From assembly GCA_012295275.1 (NCBI GenBank), contig CM022677.1, forward strand, positions 24,768,500-24,798,499: a stretch of DNA of 30,000 bases. Direction: 5' to 3'. Positions 1-10,452 of the stretch are shown here, in pieces; positions within the stretch are counted from its first letter, which is position 1, and each line of letters opens with the position of its first letter. Under the pieces are notes generated by a model. The model did not search any database and was not told the origin of the DNA. It saw only the letters and a program-made list of their open reading frames with translations. The stretch comes from Chrysomallon squamiferum (lineage: Eukaryota; Mollusca; Gastropoda; Neomphalida; Peltospiridae). Position numbers and translations under genes: made by a program.

Positions 1-23
1 TGAAATCGAACTTGGATTTCCAG

Positions 24-350
24 AATTAAACCTTCAGATAAAAGGGTTACATGAGGGTGTTGTAGGAAAACCATACACTTTACATTGCTCGGGTGAAATT
101 TCTCAGAGCAATAATTCTACAATGATTTTTCAAAGGAAATATGCAGATCAATACACGAGTGTTTGTCAAATTGACAAGACGTGCCTTCAACGAGAGAATA
201 CAACGAATTACATCTGTAGGTGCTTTAAGATTACAACGTCCTCATCTGATTATAGTATGACAATTGGAAAGTTGGGTATAACAGATGACACTGAATGGAG
301 ATGTCAGTTTGGCAACAGCTTCACCGCAGACTTCAGATTTGTAATTCGAG
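24..350 (+). CDS. Ig-like domain exon A1 (internal, phase 1-1)
   Basis: Internal exon encoding one complete Ig-like domain of 109 codons. The acceptor is the CAG at 21-23 and the donor is GT at 351 (GTACAA, a weaker donor than in the other A exons). Both splits fall after codon base 1. Counting the split codon as residue 1, cysteines are at 22, 48, 54, 65, 67 and 94. The last sits in W-R-C-Q-F after a conserved acidic stretch, like the D-x-Y-x-C strand F motif of Ig folds. Residues N-N-S-T give two overlapping N-glycosylation sequons near position 30. The usual strand C tryptophan is replaced by F-Q-R-K. It is followed by B1 in the same phase, so the two can join in frame. The start of this gene lies outside the window. 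The exon call is firm from conservation with A4-A9; the function is unknown. Confidence 0.85.
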
Positions 351-500
351 GTACAAAATAATTAGAAAGTATTTTTTTATATACATAATTTTTCTTTAAT
401 TATAAGCGAAAATAATGTGTAACTCTATTATATAATACGTGAACAATATCGGTCTCATTTTTGAAAAGTAGTAGTTGTAGAGGCAGCAGTGGTTGTAATG

Positions 501-534
<34 letters not shown>

Positions 535-738
535 TGATGATGATGATGATGATGATGATGGTTATGATAAAAACAATAATAAAGGTAAAAATCATGCTGT
601 TACTGATAATAAGGATGATGATATTACTCATTATGACAAGAGATAAAAATAAAGGGAACTTGAGTTAGAATAATAATAACGAAAAAATTCATTTATTTAT
701 TTTAAAAGAGTTATTAAAAATTGAATATTGATTTTTAG
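351..738 (+). other. Intron A1-B1 with (AAT)n/(GAT)n tract
   Basis: Intron of 388 bp between A1 and B1. It holds an (AAT)n-(GAT)n microsatellite at about 497-561. Near the 3' end it holds a conserved stretch (GAGTTATTAAAAATT... then TGATTTTTAG) that recurs before B2 and B3. The Asn/Asp-rich reading frame across the microsatellite is not a gene. Confidence 0.6.
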
Positions 739-1065
739 ATATAAGGATGACAATTTATACGACGAATTCACCTGAAGTTAAGAAGAAGTACGCGATTTAC
801 TGCCAGGTTTCTCCTACTAGCAACATTGAAGATCTCTCGGCTTTTCAACAAGATTTTGGGTATGGATTTTGGACAGTTTGTGTAATTGACCCAGACTGTA
901 ACATGATATTTCCAATAAGCCAGTACAGATGTGGATGTCTAGACCCGAAGTCTGAGCCGCGTGTGTACAAATTAGTAATAGCTGAACTAGAGGAACTAGA
1001 TCTGAGTATATGGAGATGTAAAAGTGGACTGAATTGGAGCAACGAAATTCACTTAAATCGGAAAG
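739..1065 (+). CDS. Ig-like domain exon B1 (internal, phase 1-1)
   Basis: Internal exon of 327 bp with acceptor TTTTTAG ending at 738 and donor GTAAAG at 1066, both phase 1. The 109-residue domain has cysteines at 22, 48, 54, 65, 67 and 94, exactly the positions of the A exons, so A and B are paralogues with no net indel through the core. B-specific signatures are G-Y-G-F-W (41-45), V-C-V-I-D-P-D-C (47-54), C-G-C (65-67), D-P-K-S-E-P-R-V-Y (69-77) and W-R-C (92-94), then N-W-S-N, which contains a sequon. It lies 388 bp downstream of A1 and most likely encodes the second domain of an A-B pair. Nearly identical to B2 and B3. Specific function not recognisable. Confidence 0.85.
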
Positions 1066-1103
1066 GTAAAGCAGTTGTAAATATCGACAGTTACTACTAC
1101 TAC

Positions 1104-1122
1104 TAATAATAATAATATTAAT

Positions 1123-1192
<70 letters not shown>
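1104..1192. repeat. (AAT)n microsatellite
   Basis: About 30 units of AAT/ATT in the B1-B2 intron with a few interruptions. It generates poly-Ile and poly-Leu reading frames on the minus strand that are artefacts. Confidence 0.9.
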
Positions 1193-1411
1193 GTACTATT
1201 ACTACTACTAATAATAATGATCTTGATAACAGTGATAAGAATAATAATAAAGTAACTATCACGCATGCTGTTAACTGATAATAATGATGATGATATTAAT
1301 CATTTTGAAATGAGATAAAATTAGGAAGAACTTGACATACAATAATAATAACATAAGAAACACATTTATTTATTTTAAAAGAGTTATTAAAAATTAAATA
1401 TTGATTCTTAG

Positions 1412-1762
1412 ATATAAGGTTGAAAATGTATACGACGAAGAAACCTGAACTTAAGAAGAACTACACGATTTACTGCCAGGCCTCTCCTGCTAGCGACATT
1501 GAAGATACCTCGGCTTTTCAACAAGATTTTGGGCATGGATTTTGGACAGTTTGTGTAGTTGCTTCAGACTGCAACATGTCATATCCAGTAAACCAGTACA
1601 GATGTGTATGTGTAGACCCAAAGTCAGAGCCGCGTGTGTACAAAATAGTAATGGCTCCCTTAAAGAAAGTAGATCTGAGTGTATGGAGATGTAAAATTGG
1701 ACTGAATTGGAGCAACGAAATTGACTTAAATCGGACAATGAAAGCAGTTGCAAATATCGAGA
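1412..1762 (+). CDS. Ig-like domain exon B2, donor altered
   Basis: Close copy of B1 with acceptor TTCTTAG ending at 1411 and all six cysteines in place (C-V-C instead of C-G-C at 65-67). The donor used by B1 (G|GTAAAG) reads ATGAAAG here, so the GT is gone. The next phase-1 GT is A|GTTAGT at 1763, which would lengthen the exon to 351 bp; that end is used for the coordinates but is uncertain. Otherwise the frame runs into TAG at 1765. It directly follows B1 with no A exon between, so it is probably a local duplicate. It may be skipped, use the alternative donor, or be decaying. Confidence 0.6.
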
Positions 1763-2344
1763 GTTAGTATTATTACTATTAGTACGACGACTGCTACTAC
1801 TTCTACTATTACTACTACTGGTACTATTTCTACTACTACTACTAATATTAATAATAATAATAACAGTAAATGAACAGTTATATAGATATTGTCCCCCGCC
1901 CCTTTTCTCTAGCTGGTTTTTTGTTTTTTTAATTATTATTATTATTATTCGGAATACTCCCAAGTATGTTTCTTCAAGTATTTTCATTACTTCATGGTTC
2001 TGTGTCAGAATTTAAATAGTGATATGTGCATTTCACAGTTTCCTAATTTAGATTATTTAAGTTTATTATTTTATGTTAAACATTCTTGTTTTTCCTTTGT
2101 CTTCTATTTATTTTCATTATTAATTGACTTTCTTGTCTGCATGACTTAAATGTTTGAATATTTTAAATGTTTGCTATATTATTTGTCTTTTTTGATAATA
2201 CATAATTTTGAAAGTTACAGTTTTATTTTAAAAGTTTTATCTATCTATATCTATCTATATATATATACCTGTCTATATGCCTGTATATACCTGAACTAAT
2301 TGGAATGTATTGTATTCAGCATATACAAACATTATATATTTCAG
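1763..2344 (+). other. Intron B2-E1, no gene seen
   Basis: Low-complexity trinucleotide runs (1765-1870), a T-rich stretch at about 1915-1950, and TATC/TA/CTG-type simple repeats at 2225-2290. The segment around 2005-2030 (a CAGAATTTAAATAG core) is also found after B6 at about 18390, so this intron belongs to the same duplicated unit. Confidence 0.4.
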
Positions 2345-2545
2345 TTAGGAAATCGCTTCATAAGGCGGGACCTATTGCTCTAGTACGCAAATAGAACGTG
2401 TGGCTTTATGTGGTACTTCTAAACAATACGAATATATTCCTTCGTTTCTGTAATTTTGTAATTTTCTTTTCTATTAAAGAAAGCATTCTAAAACCTGGAA
2501 AGAGCGTTATTTCTTCTTTTGTTATGGCAAGTTACATAGAACAAA
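2345..2545 (+). other. Candidate 3'-terminal exon E1 (short tail, stop, poly(A) signal)
   Basis: Acceptor-like TATATATTTCAG ends at 2344. Read in phase 1, the phase left open by B exons, it gives a short basic tail (R-K-S-L-H-K-A-G-P-I-A-L-V-R-K) and TAG at 2392-2394, followed by presumed 3'UTR. ATTAAA at 2473-2478 is a common poly(A) signal variant and is followed by a T/G-rich stretch. Three more copies (E2, E3 and minus-strand E4) sit downstream of B- or C-type exons. All reach a stop quickly in phase 1 and carry ATTAAA or AATAAA. The tail is not hydrophobic, so no membrane anchor is predicted. The terminal-exon role is inferred. Confidence 0.45.
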
Positions 2546-2689
2546 AAGTATGTGAAATGTTCTTATTTTAATTATACTTCAAAGAATATTATTTTTGAAT
2601 AATGACCATGATTGTGATGATGATGATGATTATGATATATATATATGTATGTGTGTGTGTGTGTGTTAAAAATAGCATAACATTTATCT

Positions 2690-3768
2690 GACCGGATTAG
2701 TCTGTGAGATGATAAAAAATACGCTTAAAGCACAACAAATCACCGTATAAACCTTTCTCTGTTTTCTTAACTTCAGTCAGTTCTAAATTTCAAAATTGCG
2801 GCAACTTCGTGAAATCAACAATTACTTTGGATGGAAGTAAATATCGTGACAACTTCAGTACAAGTACGATATTACAGATTATTGAAACATGTATTTCCTG
2901 TTTGACGTAAATATCGTAAAGGTCAACTCTACAAACATGATTTTACAATATCAAGAAATTCCCTTCTCCTTTGAAGAAAATGCCTACAGACAAGATATTA
3001 ACATAATATCTAAAAACCGATGTCATCAGGAAACAACTGCATTTGCAGAAAGTAAGAATACAACACTACTTTACACAATCAACTGATTTCCTACACCCAT
3101 TCTACACACCTATGTTCTGTCGAGGTTATTACGGAGAGAATTAACGAAGTGCTGATTGTTCTGAGTATTTGCAAGAAATTCCCCTTTCCTTGATGTCACG
3201 ATCAACGAACCAAGTGAATATTTAATAGTTCACATTCATCGTCAAGTAACTGAACCAAATATTTTAGTATGTACACTCAACACCTAACTCACAGTTAAGT
3301 TAGTTGTGGACTTTCTTCGTCAAGTAACTCAATTAAGTATTAGAGTAATTAACAGATTTCATTAGGTAACACGGCTAAGTGTTTTAGTAGTTAACTCTCA
3401 TGAAATGAGCATGCCGTTATCAAAATAGAAATAGCTTATATATTTATCCACCAAAAGTGTATTAATGCGCGTTGTATTCTGATAATATATTTAATTTTGT
3501 GACCTGTAAATAATGACACGTAAATAATAAGAAGGATGCTCTTAATGCGTGTTAGTAGTGTTGAAATATTATAATTTAGTGAATGAAACCAAAAATGCAA
3601 AGATAGTTCGCTTGACCTGAACGATCTCCATTTTGAATTGTTATCATTTCGCTAAGAGATATAAAAATTTACATTCAATATTAGAAATGAGATACATACT
3701 AAATGCCAAGTACATGTGAGATTTTGCATTAGTTCATTATTTGATATTTTATATATAAGTAAACACAG
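2690..3768 (+). repeat. Dispersed repeat block R, copy 1
   Basis: Non-coding block seen again, diverged, at about 5440-6740, 8960-10115 and 19650-21590, and inverted at about 26950-26390. Shared landmarks are the stretch around GTTATTACGGAGA (3124), repeated CAAGTAACTGAACCAA motifs with TTTTAGTA (3240-3400), and the GATCGCCATTTTGAA-like segment (about 3625). It contains no convincing open frame; the 65-codon frame at 2889-3086 is not conserved as protein. It forms part of the unit duplicated together with the Ig exons. Confidence 0.6.
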
Positions 3769-3898
3769 CGAGAGAATAAAATGAATTACGTCTGTAGTGC
3801 TTTGTTCTCAGTTGTAAGATTGCGTGGAACATATGAAAGTGCATGGAGATGTCAGTTTGGCAGCAGATTCATTAGAAATTTTAAATTTGTAATTCGAG
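3769..3898 (+). pseudogene. Decayed A-type Ig exon (3' part only)
   Basis: The 130 bp match the 3' part of A1: CGAGAGAATA, then an A-T-G-A-A-T-T-A-C stretch, a TGGAGATGTCAGTTTGG block (the W-R-C-Q-F motif) and AATTCGAG followed by GTAAAA at 3899. The 5' two-thirds, including the first three cysteines and the acceptor, are missing, and a stretch between the Y-x-C and W-R-C motifs is shortened. It sits 216 bp before B3, where A1 sits relative to B1, so it is the dead A partner of gene 2. Confidence 0.7.
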
Positions 3899-4114
3899 GT
3901 AAAAATAATTTAAATGTTTTTGTTAATTTATAGTTTTATTTATGGCGATGATAAAAACAGTAGTAAAGTAACAATCATGCTGTTACTGGTAATAATGATG
4001 ATGATACGAGAAGAGATAAAATTAAATGCAATTTGAAATAGAGTAATAATAACGAAAATAACCACCACATTATTTATTTTCAAAGCGTTATTAAAATTAA
4101 ATATTGATTTTTAG

Positions 4115-4432
4115 GTACAAAGATGCAAATTTATACGACGAAGACACCTGAAGTTAAAGAGAACTACACGATTTACTGCCAGGTTTCTCCTACTAGTAAC
4201 AATGACAAGCTCTGGTTTTTACAACAAGATTTTGGGTATGGATTTTGGACAGTTTGTGTAATTAACCCAGACTGCATCATGATATTTCCAATAAGCCAGT
4301 ACAGCTGTGGATGTGTAGACCCGAAGTCAGAGCCGCGTGTGTACAAATTAGTAATAGCTGAACTAGAGGAAATAGATCTGAGTCTTTGGAAGTGCAAAAG
4401 TGGATACCATTCGAAGAACAAAATAGACTTAA
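4115..4432 (+). CDS. Ig-like domain exon B3 (internal, phase 1-1)
   Basis: Intact B-type exon of 318 bp with acceptor TTTTTAG ending at 4114 and donor GTAAGG at 4433, both phase 1. It keeps all six framework cysteines, G-Y-G-F-W, D-P-K-S-E-P-R and a W-K-C variant of W-R-C. It lacks the last three codons found in B1 because the donor lies earlier (after D-L-S). The upstream A partner is a relic (3769-3898) and a candidate 3' exon lies 346 bp downstream. No signal exon is visible upstream, so B3 is an intact exon in what is probably a non-functional gene copy. It could still be spliced to distant exons. Confidence 0.7.
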
Positions 4433-4488
4433 GTAAGGTAAAGTAGTTGTAAACAGCAGCAGTTAACAACAACAACAACAACAACAAT

Positions 4489-4498
4489 AATAGTAATG

Positions 4499-4553
<55 letters not shown>

Positions 4554-4569
4554 TAATAATAATAATAAC
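4489..4569. repeat. (AAT)n microsatellite
   Basis: About 25 AAT units with GAT and AAC interruptions in the intron after B3, at the position equivalent to the tract after B1. Confidence 0.9.
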
Positions 4570-4778
4570 AATAACAAGATACAGCATTCTTCAGCCACAT
4601 GAAGTTTTGTTACAGCTATCTTGCAGTCAGACATCGGAGACAAAATTTAGACCATGAAAATGCATTTGAAGATTTCTTAATTTCATATAAAATTATTTGT
4701 TTTCATGGATCTAATAGATTACAGAGAGTTTGACAGTTTGAATTTCTTTGCAGAAAATTTATATATTATATGTTTCAG

Positions 4779-5045
4779 TTAAGAAATAGGTCCTAAAAGG
4801 ATGAAGAAAGCAATTACTGACATTTGTCATAGGAAACAACGAGAACACGTGACAGGTACGAAAACCGATTTTTCTTACTGCATTTTCCATATAATTACAT
4901 CTTTACGTGTTTATTCTAAACAGTACGAATATATTCCTTCATTTCTCTTATACAAAAGGAAAACACATTGTAATTGTTTTTACTATTAAATAAAAGTGTT
5001 TTAAAACTTGGAAAGAGTATTAGTTCTTTCTTTTATTATTGCAGG
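4779..5045 (+). other. Candidate 3'-terminal exon E2 with AATAAA
   Basis: Copy of E1. The acceptor TATATGTTTCAG ends at 4778; in phase 1 it encodes only two lysines before TAG at 4787-4789. AATAAA is at 4989-4994, overlapping ATTAAA. A 62-codon frame at 4801-4989 exists in another phase. Comparing it with the minus-strand copy E4 codon by codon, I count about as many second-position as third-position differences, so it does not behave as coding sequence. Best read as a short terminal exon with 3'UTR. Confidence 0.45.
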
Positions 5046-5234
5046 TTGTACTGGGAATATATTTCTGAAATTGTTCTATTTTGATTGCACTGCATATAAT
5101 TATTGTTTTGAAATATGACGTCAGATACTCTAGATGACGTGTGATCACTCGTAATACTGTGAAATAATGACGTCTGAATTCTGAACCTTTTGAAATATTA
5201 TCTTCATCTAACCTATGAAAAGGAAATTCCTTTG

Positions 5235-5235
5235 T

Positions 5236-5266
<31 letters not shown>

Positions 5267-5268
5267 TT
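5235..5268. repeat. (TTTA)n microsatellite
   Basis: Tandem TTTA units, followed by degenerate T-rich sequence to about 5300. Confidence 0.9.
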
Positions 5269-5439
5269 CATCTATCTACTTATTTATTTTATATTCTCTT
5301 ATTTTTATTATAAGAAAACAGCAATTACATGAGTATGTGTATGTGTATATAAATATATAAATATGTATATGTATAATGCATATATATATATATACATGTA
5401 TGTGTGTGAGAGAGCACTTTGCACTATCACATGAATTAC

Positions 5440-5769
5440 ATCTCTCATATCATGTCGCTAAACACAGTAAATAAATTATTTTAAAAATATTATTAGAAAA
5501 GGAAAAATGAGACATAAATATTAACAACAGTCATCTTAGTGAGTGTTAGCAGTGTTAAAATATTATAATTTACTGAAACAAAGATTGTTTTACAGATCGC
5601 CATTTTTGATTTTGTCGTCAACTGCAAAGAGAGGTCGAGTTTTATTCTAAATATAACAACCGAACTACATACGGAATGCCACATAAATATGTCATTTAAC
5701 ATTAGTTTATTATTTTATAATTCATCTAAAATAATTTTTATAAAGCTATTCTACATCTTCAAATAGTTA

Positions 5770-5853
<84 letters not shown>

Positions 5854-6745
5854 ATATATATATATATATACGCATGCATATATGTATATGTAGATCTTTG
5901 AATAGCTACACACTTACACACACACACAGTGAACGAAAAAAGAAACTTCACTCTCAACATCAGATATGTCACCTAAATATTGCAGTATCAAAATAGAAAT
6001 AGCTTGTATGATTACATACGAAGAGAGAAAAATAAACGAATACAAGCATTAACAGCAAAAAGATTGTGATTTCAAGTTTAAAAAATATAACAATATGGCA
6101 ACATTTATAAATAATTTATTTTAATATGGTTACAGTCAGACTTTATATTAAGTTATGTGACATGTAAATAAATTTATAAAACATTATGACAGACAAATAA
6201 TAAGAACAATGCTGTTATTGTGTGTTGGTATTGAAAAATATAATTTACCGAAATAAATTAAATGCGAAGATAGTTGGTTTGACCTCAGTGATCGCCATTT
6301 TGAATTGTCATCACTTCGGTAAGAGATATCAAATTTTACACTGCCTGTCAGAACTTAAATTCATACTTAATGTCAAATGCATGCGACATTTTACTTTAAT
6401 TCCTTTTCTATTATTTCGTCTCATGTTTATTCTGCATATTTCACTATATATATATATATATTTCTGTGTGTGTTGTTATATAATATATATGTACACACAC
6501 ACTCACACACACGTGTATATATTCGTTTTTTAGCAGTGTCTACTCGTTGCTTTCTTTTTATAAAATATAAATATACCGTAAATGTAATGATAATAGGCTA
6601 CTTCTACAATTACTACTACTACAGCTAATAATAATGATAATATTTCTGCTGCTGCTACCACAACTACTAATACAATTACTACTGTTACTAGTGTACTACT
6701 AAGTACTAGTATAACCAGTATTTATATTGTTGCCAGTCCTTTTAA
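5440..6745 (+). repeat. Dispersed repeat block R, copy 2 (split)
   Basis: Two portions of the repeat block. 5440-5770 includes the CATTTAACATTAGTTTATTA stretch; 5930-6745 includes GATCGCCATTTTGAATTGTC (6290-6309) and a single copy of the unit that is tandemly amplified at 20505-21108. The part at 6525-6740, containing TGTAATGATAATAGGCTACT (6580-6599) and CTGCTGCTG, matches 21370-21580 closely. A (TATC)n-(TA)n tract lies inside at 5771-5870. No gene is supported here. Confidence 0.55.
5771..5870. repeat. (TATC)n followed by (TA)n
   Basis: About 20 uninterrupted TATC units to about 5852, then TA repeats. Confidence 0.95.
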
Positions 6746-7258
6746 AGGCAATAATGGCCGGGATTATGACGATAATATTGTAATACGATTAAAAAACTGC
6801 AACTACTGCAACTACCGTCATTACTACAAGTACTACTACACCTGCCTCTAAAAGTACTAACACAATTATTATTACTAATGCTACTATTAGTAGAGCCGCT
6901 GCTGCTACTGTTGATATTGGCATTACAAATACAGTTACTACTAATGCAACTCATAACAATAAATATAAAGACAATTTCTGAGGCGAAAATTATATATGTT
7001 TTCGAGATCTGTTATATTATTTTATTTATTTATTTATTTTTTCTTCTTTTTTGTTCTGATAATTGTTTTCTTCGGTACATTAAATAAATAAATAAATAAA
7101 TAATGCTTATTATAACTATAATCATATTTAGATGATGATTATAATGATTAGATTATTTATTTATTTATTTATTTAAATCGCACTTATTAATGATTACTTG
7201 TAATAACAATAAAAACGTATCGTCACTAAATTAATTGAAACCGAATTTGAATTTCCAG
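6746..7258. other. Trinucleotide-rich spacer, no gene seen
   Basis: Degenerate ACT/GCT/AAT trinucleotides (to about 6960) and TTTA/AAAT tetranucleotide runs (7020-7040, 7081-7105, 7150-7175). The Ser/Asn-rich minus-strand frame is a by-product of the repeats. Confidence 0.5.
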
Positions 7259-7524
7259 AAGCAAACGTTCGAATAAGAGGGTACATGTGGGTGCTGTAGG
7301 AAAGCCATACACTTTACTTTGCTCTGCAAAAACATTTCTGAGGGCAGCAACTCTACAATGATTTTTCAAAAGAAATATGCAGATAAATACACGAGTGCTT
7401 GTCAAGTTGACATGTCCTGCATTCAACGAGAGAAAAGAAATTATGTCTGTGGGTGCCATGAGACTAGCAGGTTTTTCACTGTTTATAAAATGATGTAGAA
7501 GAGATTTTAAATTTGTAATTCAAA
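7259..7524 (+). pseudogene. Decayed A-type Ig exon with frameshifts
   Basis: Recognisable A exon with an intact-looking acceptor (TTTCCAG ending at 7258) and donor-like GTAAGA at 7525. It is 266 bp instead of 327. A base is missing where the others read GGGTTACAT, an extra base occurs before CATTTCTGAG, and about 60 bp around the W-R-C-Q-F motif are gone, leaving TAG in the remaining frame. The first cysteine region, the C-x5-C (GCTTGTCAAGTTGACATGTC) and the C-G-C are still visible as DNA. It has no B partner nearby and is a dead duplicate. Confidence 0.75.
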
Positions 7525-7742
7525 GTAAGAAAAAAAAATCAGAAAATATGATTTTTAATTATAAGTTATATATTTTATTATGAGAGTTATATCAAATCAA
7601 TACACTTAGCATTTTTTGTCTTTTCCCTTAAAGCTACGCATTTTTCAAGGAAATTTTGTATTTTTCCAAAAATAAGTTTTGCTTATCAGCCGTTTTGCTT
7701 TATTCTAAGCTGATATTAATGAAATTTATATTTTTAATGCAT

Positions 7743-7748
<6 letters not shown>

Positions 7749-7789
<41 letters not shown>
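7749..7789. repeat. (AAAT)n microsatellite
   Basis: About 10 AAAT units at the 3' end of the minus-strand LINE relic, where such tails are often found. Confidence 0.85.
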
Positions 7790-7792
<3 letters not shown>

Positions 7793-7794
7793 TT

Positions 7795-8330
7795 TTGTCT
7801 CAAGCCACCATTTTGATAATCCTGAATTAATGTTTTTGTAGCTGTTTTCCTGGGCTTTTTATTCCATATGTACTGAAAGAAATATGTTTCTAAGTTTTTA
7901 AAGAAAGAATCTGTTGGATTTGGCAAATAAGAAAAAAAGATAAATAAATTTCGACAGAACTTTTCATTACAGTAACCTTTCCTAGAGGTGAAATAGAAAG
8001 AGACAACATAAAAACACGTTTCATTTTTGTCTTTCCTGTGAGCTTCTAGTTCACTATGTGTCTCCTTTGGCTAGCTTTTTTCCTTAATTGAACATATCTA
8101 GATTCTCTTATCTAAGATTAAATTCCAGTCTCCTGTTACTATATGTGATACATTTCCCATTTTCTCTATAACAGTTGTTTCAAAAATGCTTGTTTATCTT
8201 CATCGCTTCGACCGCAATATTAATGAGTCATTCGCTTTTATTTAATGACATGTCTACTCCTTATAAATTACTATGAATGCTACATACTTTCCAATGTACA
8301 CTTATTGGGTAATATTCCGTGTCTTCAGAA
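7795..8330 (-). mobile_element. L1-like LINE relic (reverse orientation, internally deleted)
   Basis: Two protein fragments on the minus strand match the L1-type non-LTR retrotransposon ORF2 layout. At 8190-8101 one frame reads I-V-T-G-D-W-N-L-I-L-D-K-R, like the GD(F/W)N motif of the apurinic endonuclease. At 7926-7795 the frame reads P-T-D-S-F-F-K-N-L-E, F-F-Q-Y-I-W-N-K-K-P-R-K, then L-I-Q-D-Y-Q-N-G-G-L-R, the typical segment C-terminal to the reverse transcriptase. Most of the reverse transcriptase between them is missing and the frames are broken by stops. The element is 5'-truncated and dead. Assignment rests on motif recognition only. Confidence 0.6.
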
Positions 8331-8442
8331 CTAATAATTTAATAATAATAATAATATATATATATATATATATATAAATTAAAAAACACCCAACATATTG
8401 CAATAAACATTTATCGAAATTAAATATTACTTTTAAATGAAA

Positions 8443-8445
8443 ATG

Positions 8446-8513
<68 letters not shown>

Positions 8514-8542
8514 AATAATAAAAATAATAATAATAATAATAC
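8443..8542. repeat. (AAT)n microsatellite
   Basis: About 33 AAT units with single ACT and AAA interruptions. A TA run lies just upstream (8355-8377). Confidence 0.95.
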
Positions 8543-8668
8543 GATACTGCATGAGTGACCCATATAAAGTATCTGTACAATTATCTATAGTCAAAAACCG
8601 GAGATAATGTATTTACCTTAATCAAAGGTTACTTAATTTCTTAATTTACACTATTTAACGTTATTTTG

Positions 8669-8670
<2 letters not shown>

Positions 8671-8726
<56 letters not shown>
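8671..8726. repeat. (CA)n microsatellite
   Basis: About 28 CA units; the His/Thr-rich frame over it is an artefact. Confidence 0.95.
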
Positions 8727-8731
<5 letters not shown>

Positions 8732-8959
8732 AGAAACATATGGTTCTTTTTTAACTATGTTTCTTTTTTATCTGCATTGCACGTTTTAAAATGTGTTTTA
8801 AAATCTTTAATTTGTATTTTTTATTTTTGTTTTTGTTTTATGGATATACAGTAGAGTATAGACAAGTTTTACAGTGTTATTAAATGTAACCTATGAAAAG
8901 TATATTTATATGTTATTTTATTTATTTATACTTCATCTGTTTTTATATCTTCACATAGA

Positions 8960-10115
8960 CACACACACACGCTTTATTTTACGGGATTCATGATTAGGCT
9001 ATTCAGCATTAAACAGACAAATTCAAGAGAATTTGTTTTTTCTCCGTTTCCTTGAACTTTAATCAGTTCTATATACCAACATTTTGGCAATGTCTTGCAA
9101 ACTTTTGATTGGAAGAAAATACCGCAAAAATCATCTTTACAAACATAACACAAAGTTATTTCTTTCGGGTTTGAAGAAAATATCGTAAAAACTATCTCTA
9201 CAAATATGATAGCACAACACCATCAAGACATTCCATTCTGCTTTGAAATAAAACTCGTAAAAGTCATCTCTACAATACTAAAAGTGATACTAACAATAGC
9301 AGAAAAATATTTCCTTGTCTTGTGAAGAAAATATCAAGAAAATCATCACTATACACATGAAACTATATTAATATGAAAATACTGTCTTCTGATTTGAAGA
9401 AAATACCGTAAAAATCATCTCGAAAAACTTGTGACTAGACTTATATCCAGATTTAAGTTTGATCACCAATTAACACTATATTTCCTGCATATAGGCACAC
9501 AACACTACTTTGCACAGTCTTGTGATTTACTTCAGACATATCATGTCGTGCTATACAGCCGTGGTTATTACGGAGACAGTTAATGAAGTACTGCTTTTTC
9601 TGAGTATTTGCAAGAAATCCATCTTTCCTGTAAGGATGAAGTAGTGAACTATTTATTTCAGCAATTCATATCACCAAGTAACTTAACCAAATTGTTTAGT
9701 AATTCACTATATTATTCAAGTGAATCAGTTAAGTATTTACTTCATTTTCGTCATGAAGAAACTGAAATAATTATTTTAGTAATTCACTGTTATTATCACG
9801 TGATAACAATATAATCATGTGTATGACTTGTAAATAAATTTGTAAAATGCAATGTCATATAAATAATAACAAAAATCCTCTGAGTGAATGCTAGTGGTGT
9901 TAAAATATTATAATTTACTGAAACGAATCAAATGCAAACATTATTCTACAGATCTAATTGATCGCCATTTTAACTATGTCAAAATGTGGAAAGAAGTTTT
10001 ACTCTAACTATAACTACCTAATTAAATACAGAATGTCACAGATATATGACATTTAACATTAGTTTATTATTCATCTACATCAGTATTAAATTTCAAAAAT
10101 CTATTTCGGATATAT
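8960..10115 (+). repeat. Dispersed repeat block R, copy 3
   Basis: Diverged copy of block R. Within it, 9100-9440 holds about five imperfect copies of a roughly 75-bp unit marked by GAAGAAAATA-C-C/T-CGTAAAAATCATCTCTACAAA-like segments; two such copies occur at 2830-2990. The GTTATTACGGAGA landmark is at 9564 and the GATCGCCATTTTAA landmark at about 9960. No gene is supported; the 68-codon frame at 9608-9814 lies on repeat sequence. Confidence 0.55.
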
Positions 10116-10152
10116 TTATGTGTGAATATGTATGAATAGCGCAGTGACACAA

Positions 10153-10197
<45 letters not shown>
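10153..10197. repeat. (CA)n microsatellite
   Basis: About 22 CA units directly upstream of the presumed 5'UTR of the signal-peptide exon. Confidence 0.95.
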
Positions 10198-10202
<5 letters not shown>

Positions 10203-10272
10203 TAATGTGATAGAGACAAGAGAACATTATTTGAGAATACTGGATAGAACAGAAAGTTTCGCACTTACAGTC

Positions 10273-10330
10273 ATGAGCATTCTTTTGTGTATTTTCACTT
10301 TTTACATCGTTTTCTTCTCAGTCTCTGCAG
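10273..10330 (+). CDS. Signal-peptide first exon of the multi-Ig gene (phase 1 end)
   Basis: ATG at 10273 opens a 19-residue hydrophobic segment, MSILLCIFTFYIVFFSVSA, ending in a small-x-small pattern (S-V-S-A) suited to signal peptidase. The coding part is 58 bp and ends CTCTGCAG before a GT at 10331, leaving phase 1. That is exactly what every Ig exon here needs, and joined to A4 the mature protein would begin with Glu of the first domain. The donor GTTTGC is not strong. The upstream 5'UTR is about 70 bp, after a CA repeat and a TATATTAA that could act as a TATA box. A diverged, broken copy lies at 10808-10965. Assigning it as exon 1 is inference from phase, hydrophobicity and position. Confidence 0.6.
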
Positions 10331-10396
10331 GTTTGCTTGTTTGTTTGTTTTCTAACATTAATTATATAATAAATGATGTGGTAATATAATAATAAT

Positions 10397-10416
10397 AAGT
10401 AGTAGTAGTAGTAGTA

Positions 10417-10450
<34 letters not shown>
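10397..10450. repeat. (AGT)n-(AAT)n microsatellite
   Basis: AGT units followed by AAT units in the first intron. Confidence 0.9.

Positions 10451-10452
<2 letters not shown>

Noticed and set aside
817-1266. Minus-strand frames opposite the B exons (for example 817-1266, 1490-1987, 4173-4643)
   Set aside because: They run antisense through the conserved Ig exon into microsatellites; no splice logic or protein similarity supports them.
4801-4989. 62-codon frame in the E2 element, partly alike in E3 and E4
   Set aside because: Between E2 and E4 differences fall about equally on second and third codon positions, so it does not evolve as protein; the phase-1 stop plus poly(A) signal reading fits better.
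10197-10205. TATATTAA as TATA box of the multi-Ig gene
   Set aside because: Plausible position about 70 bp before the ATG, but such strings are everywhere in this AT-rich DNA; not listed as a feature.
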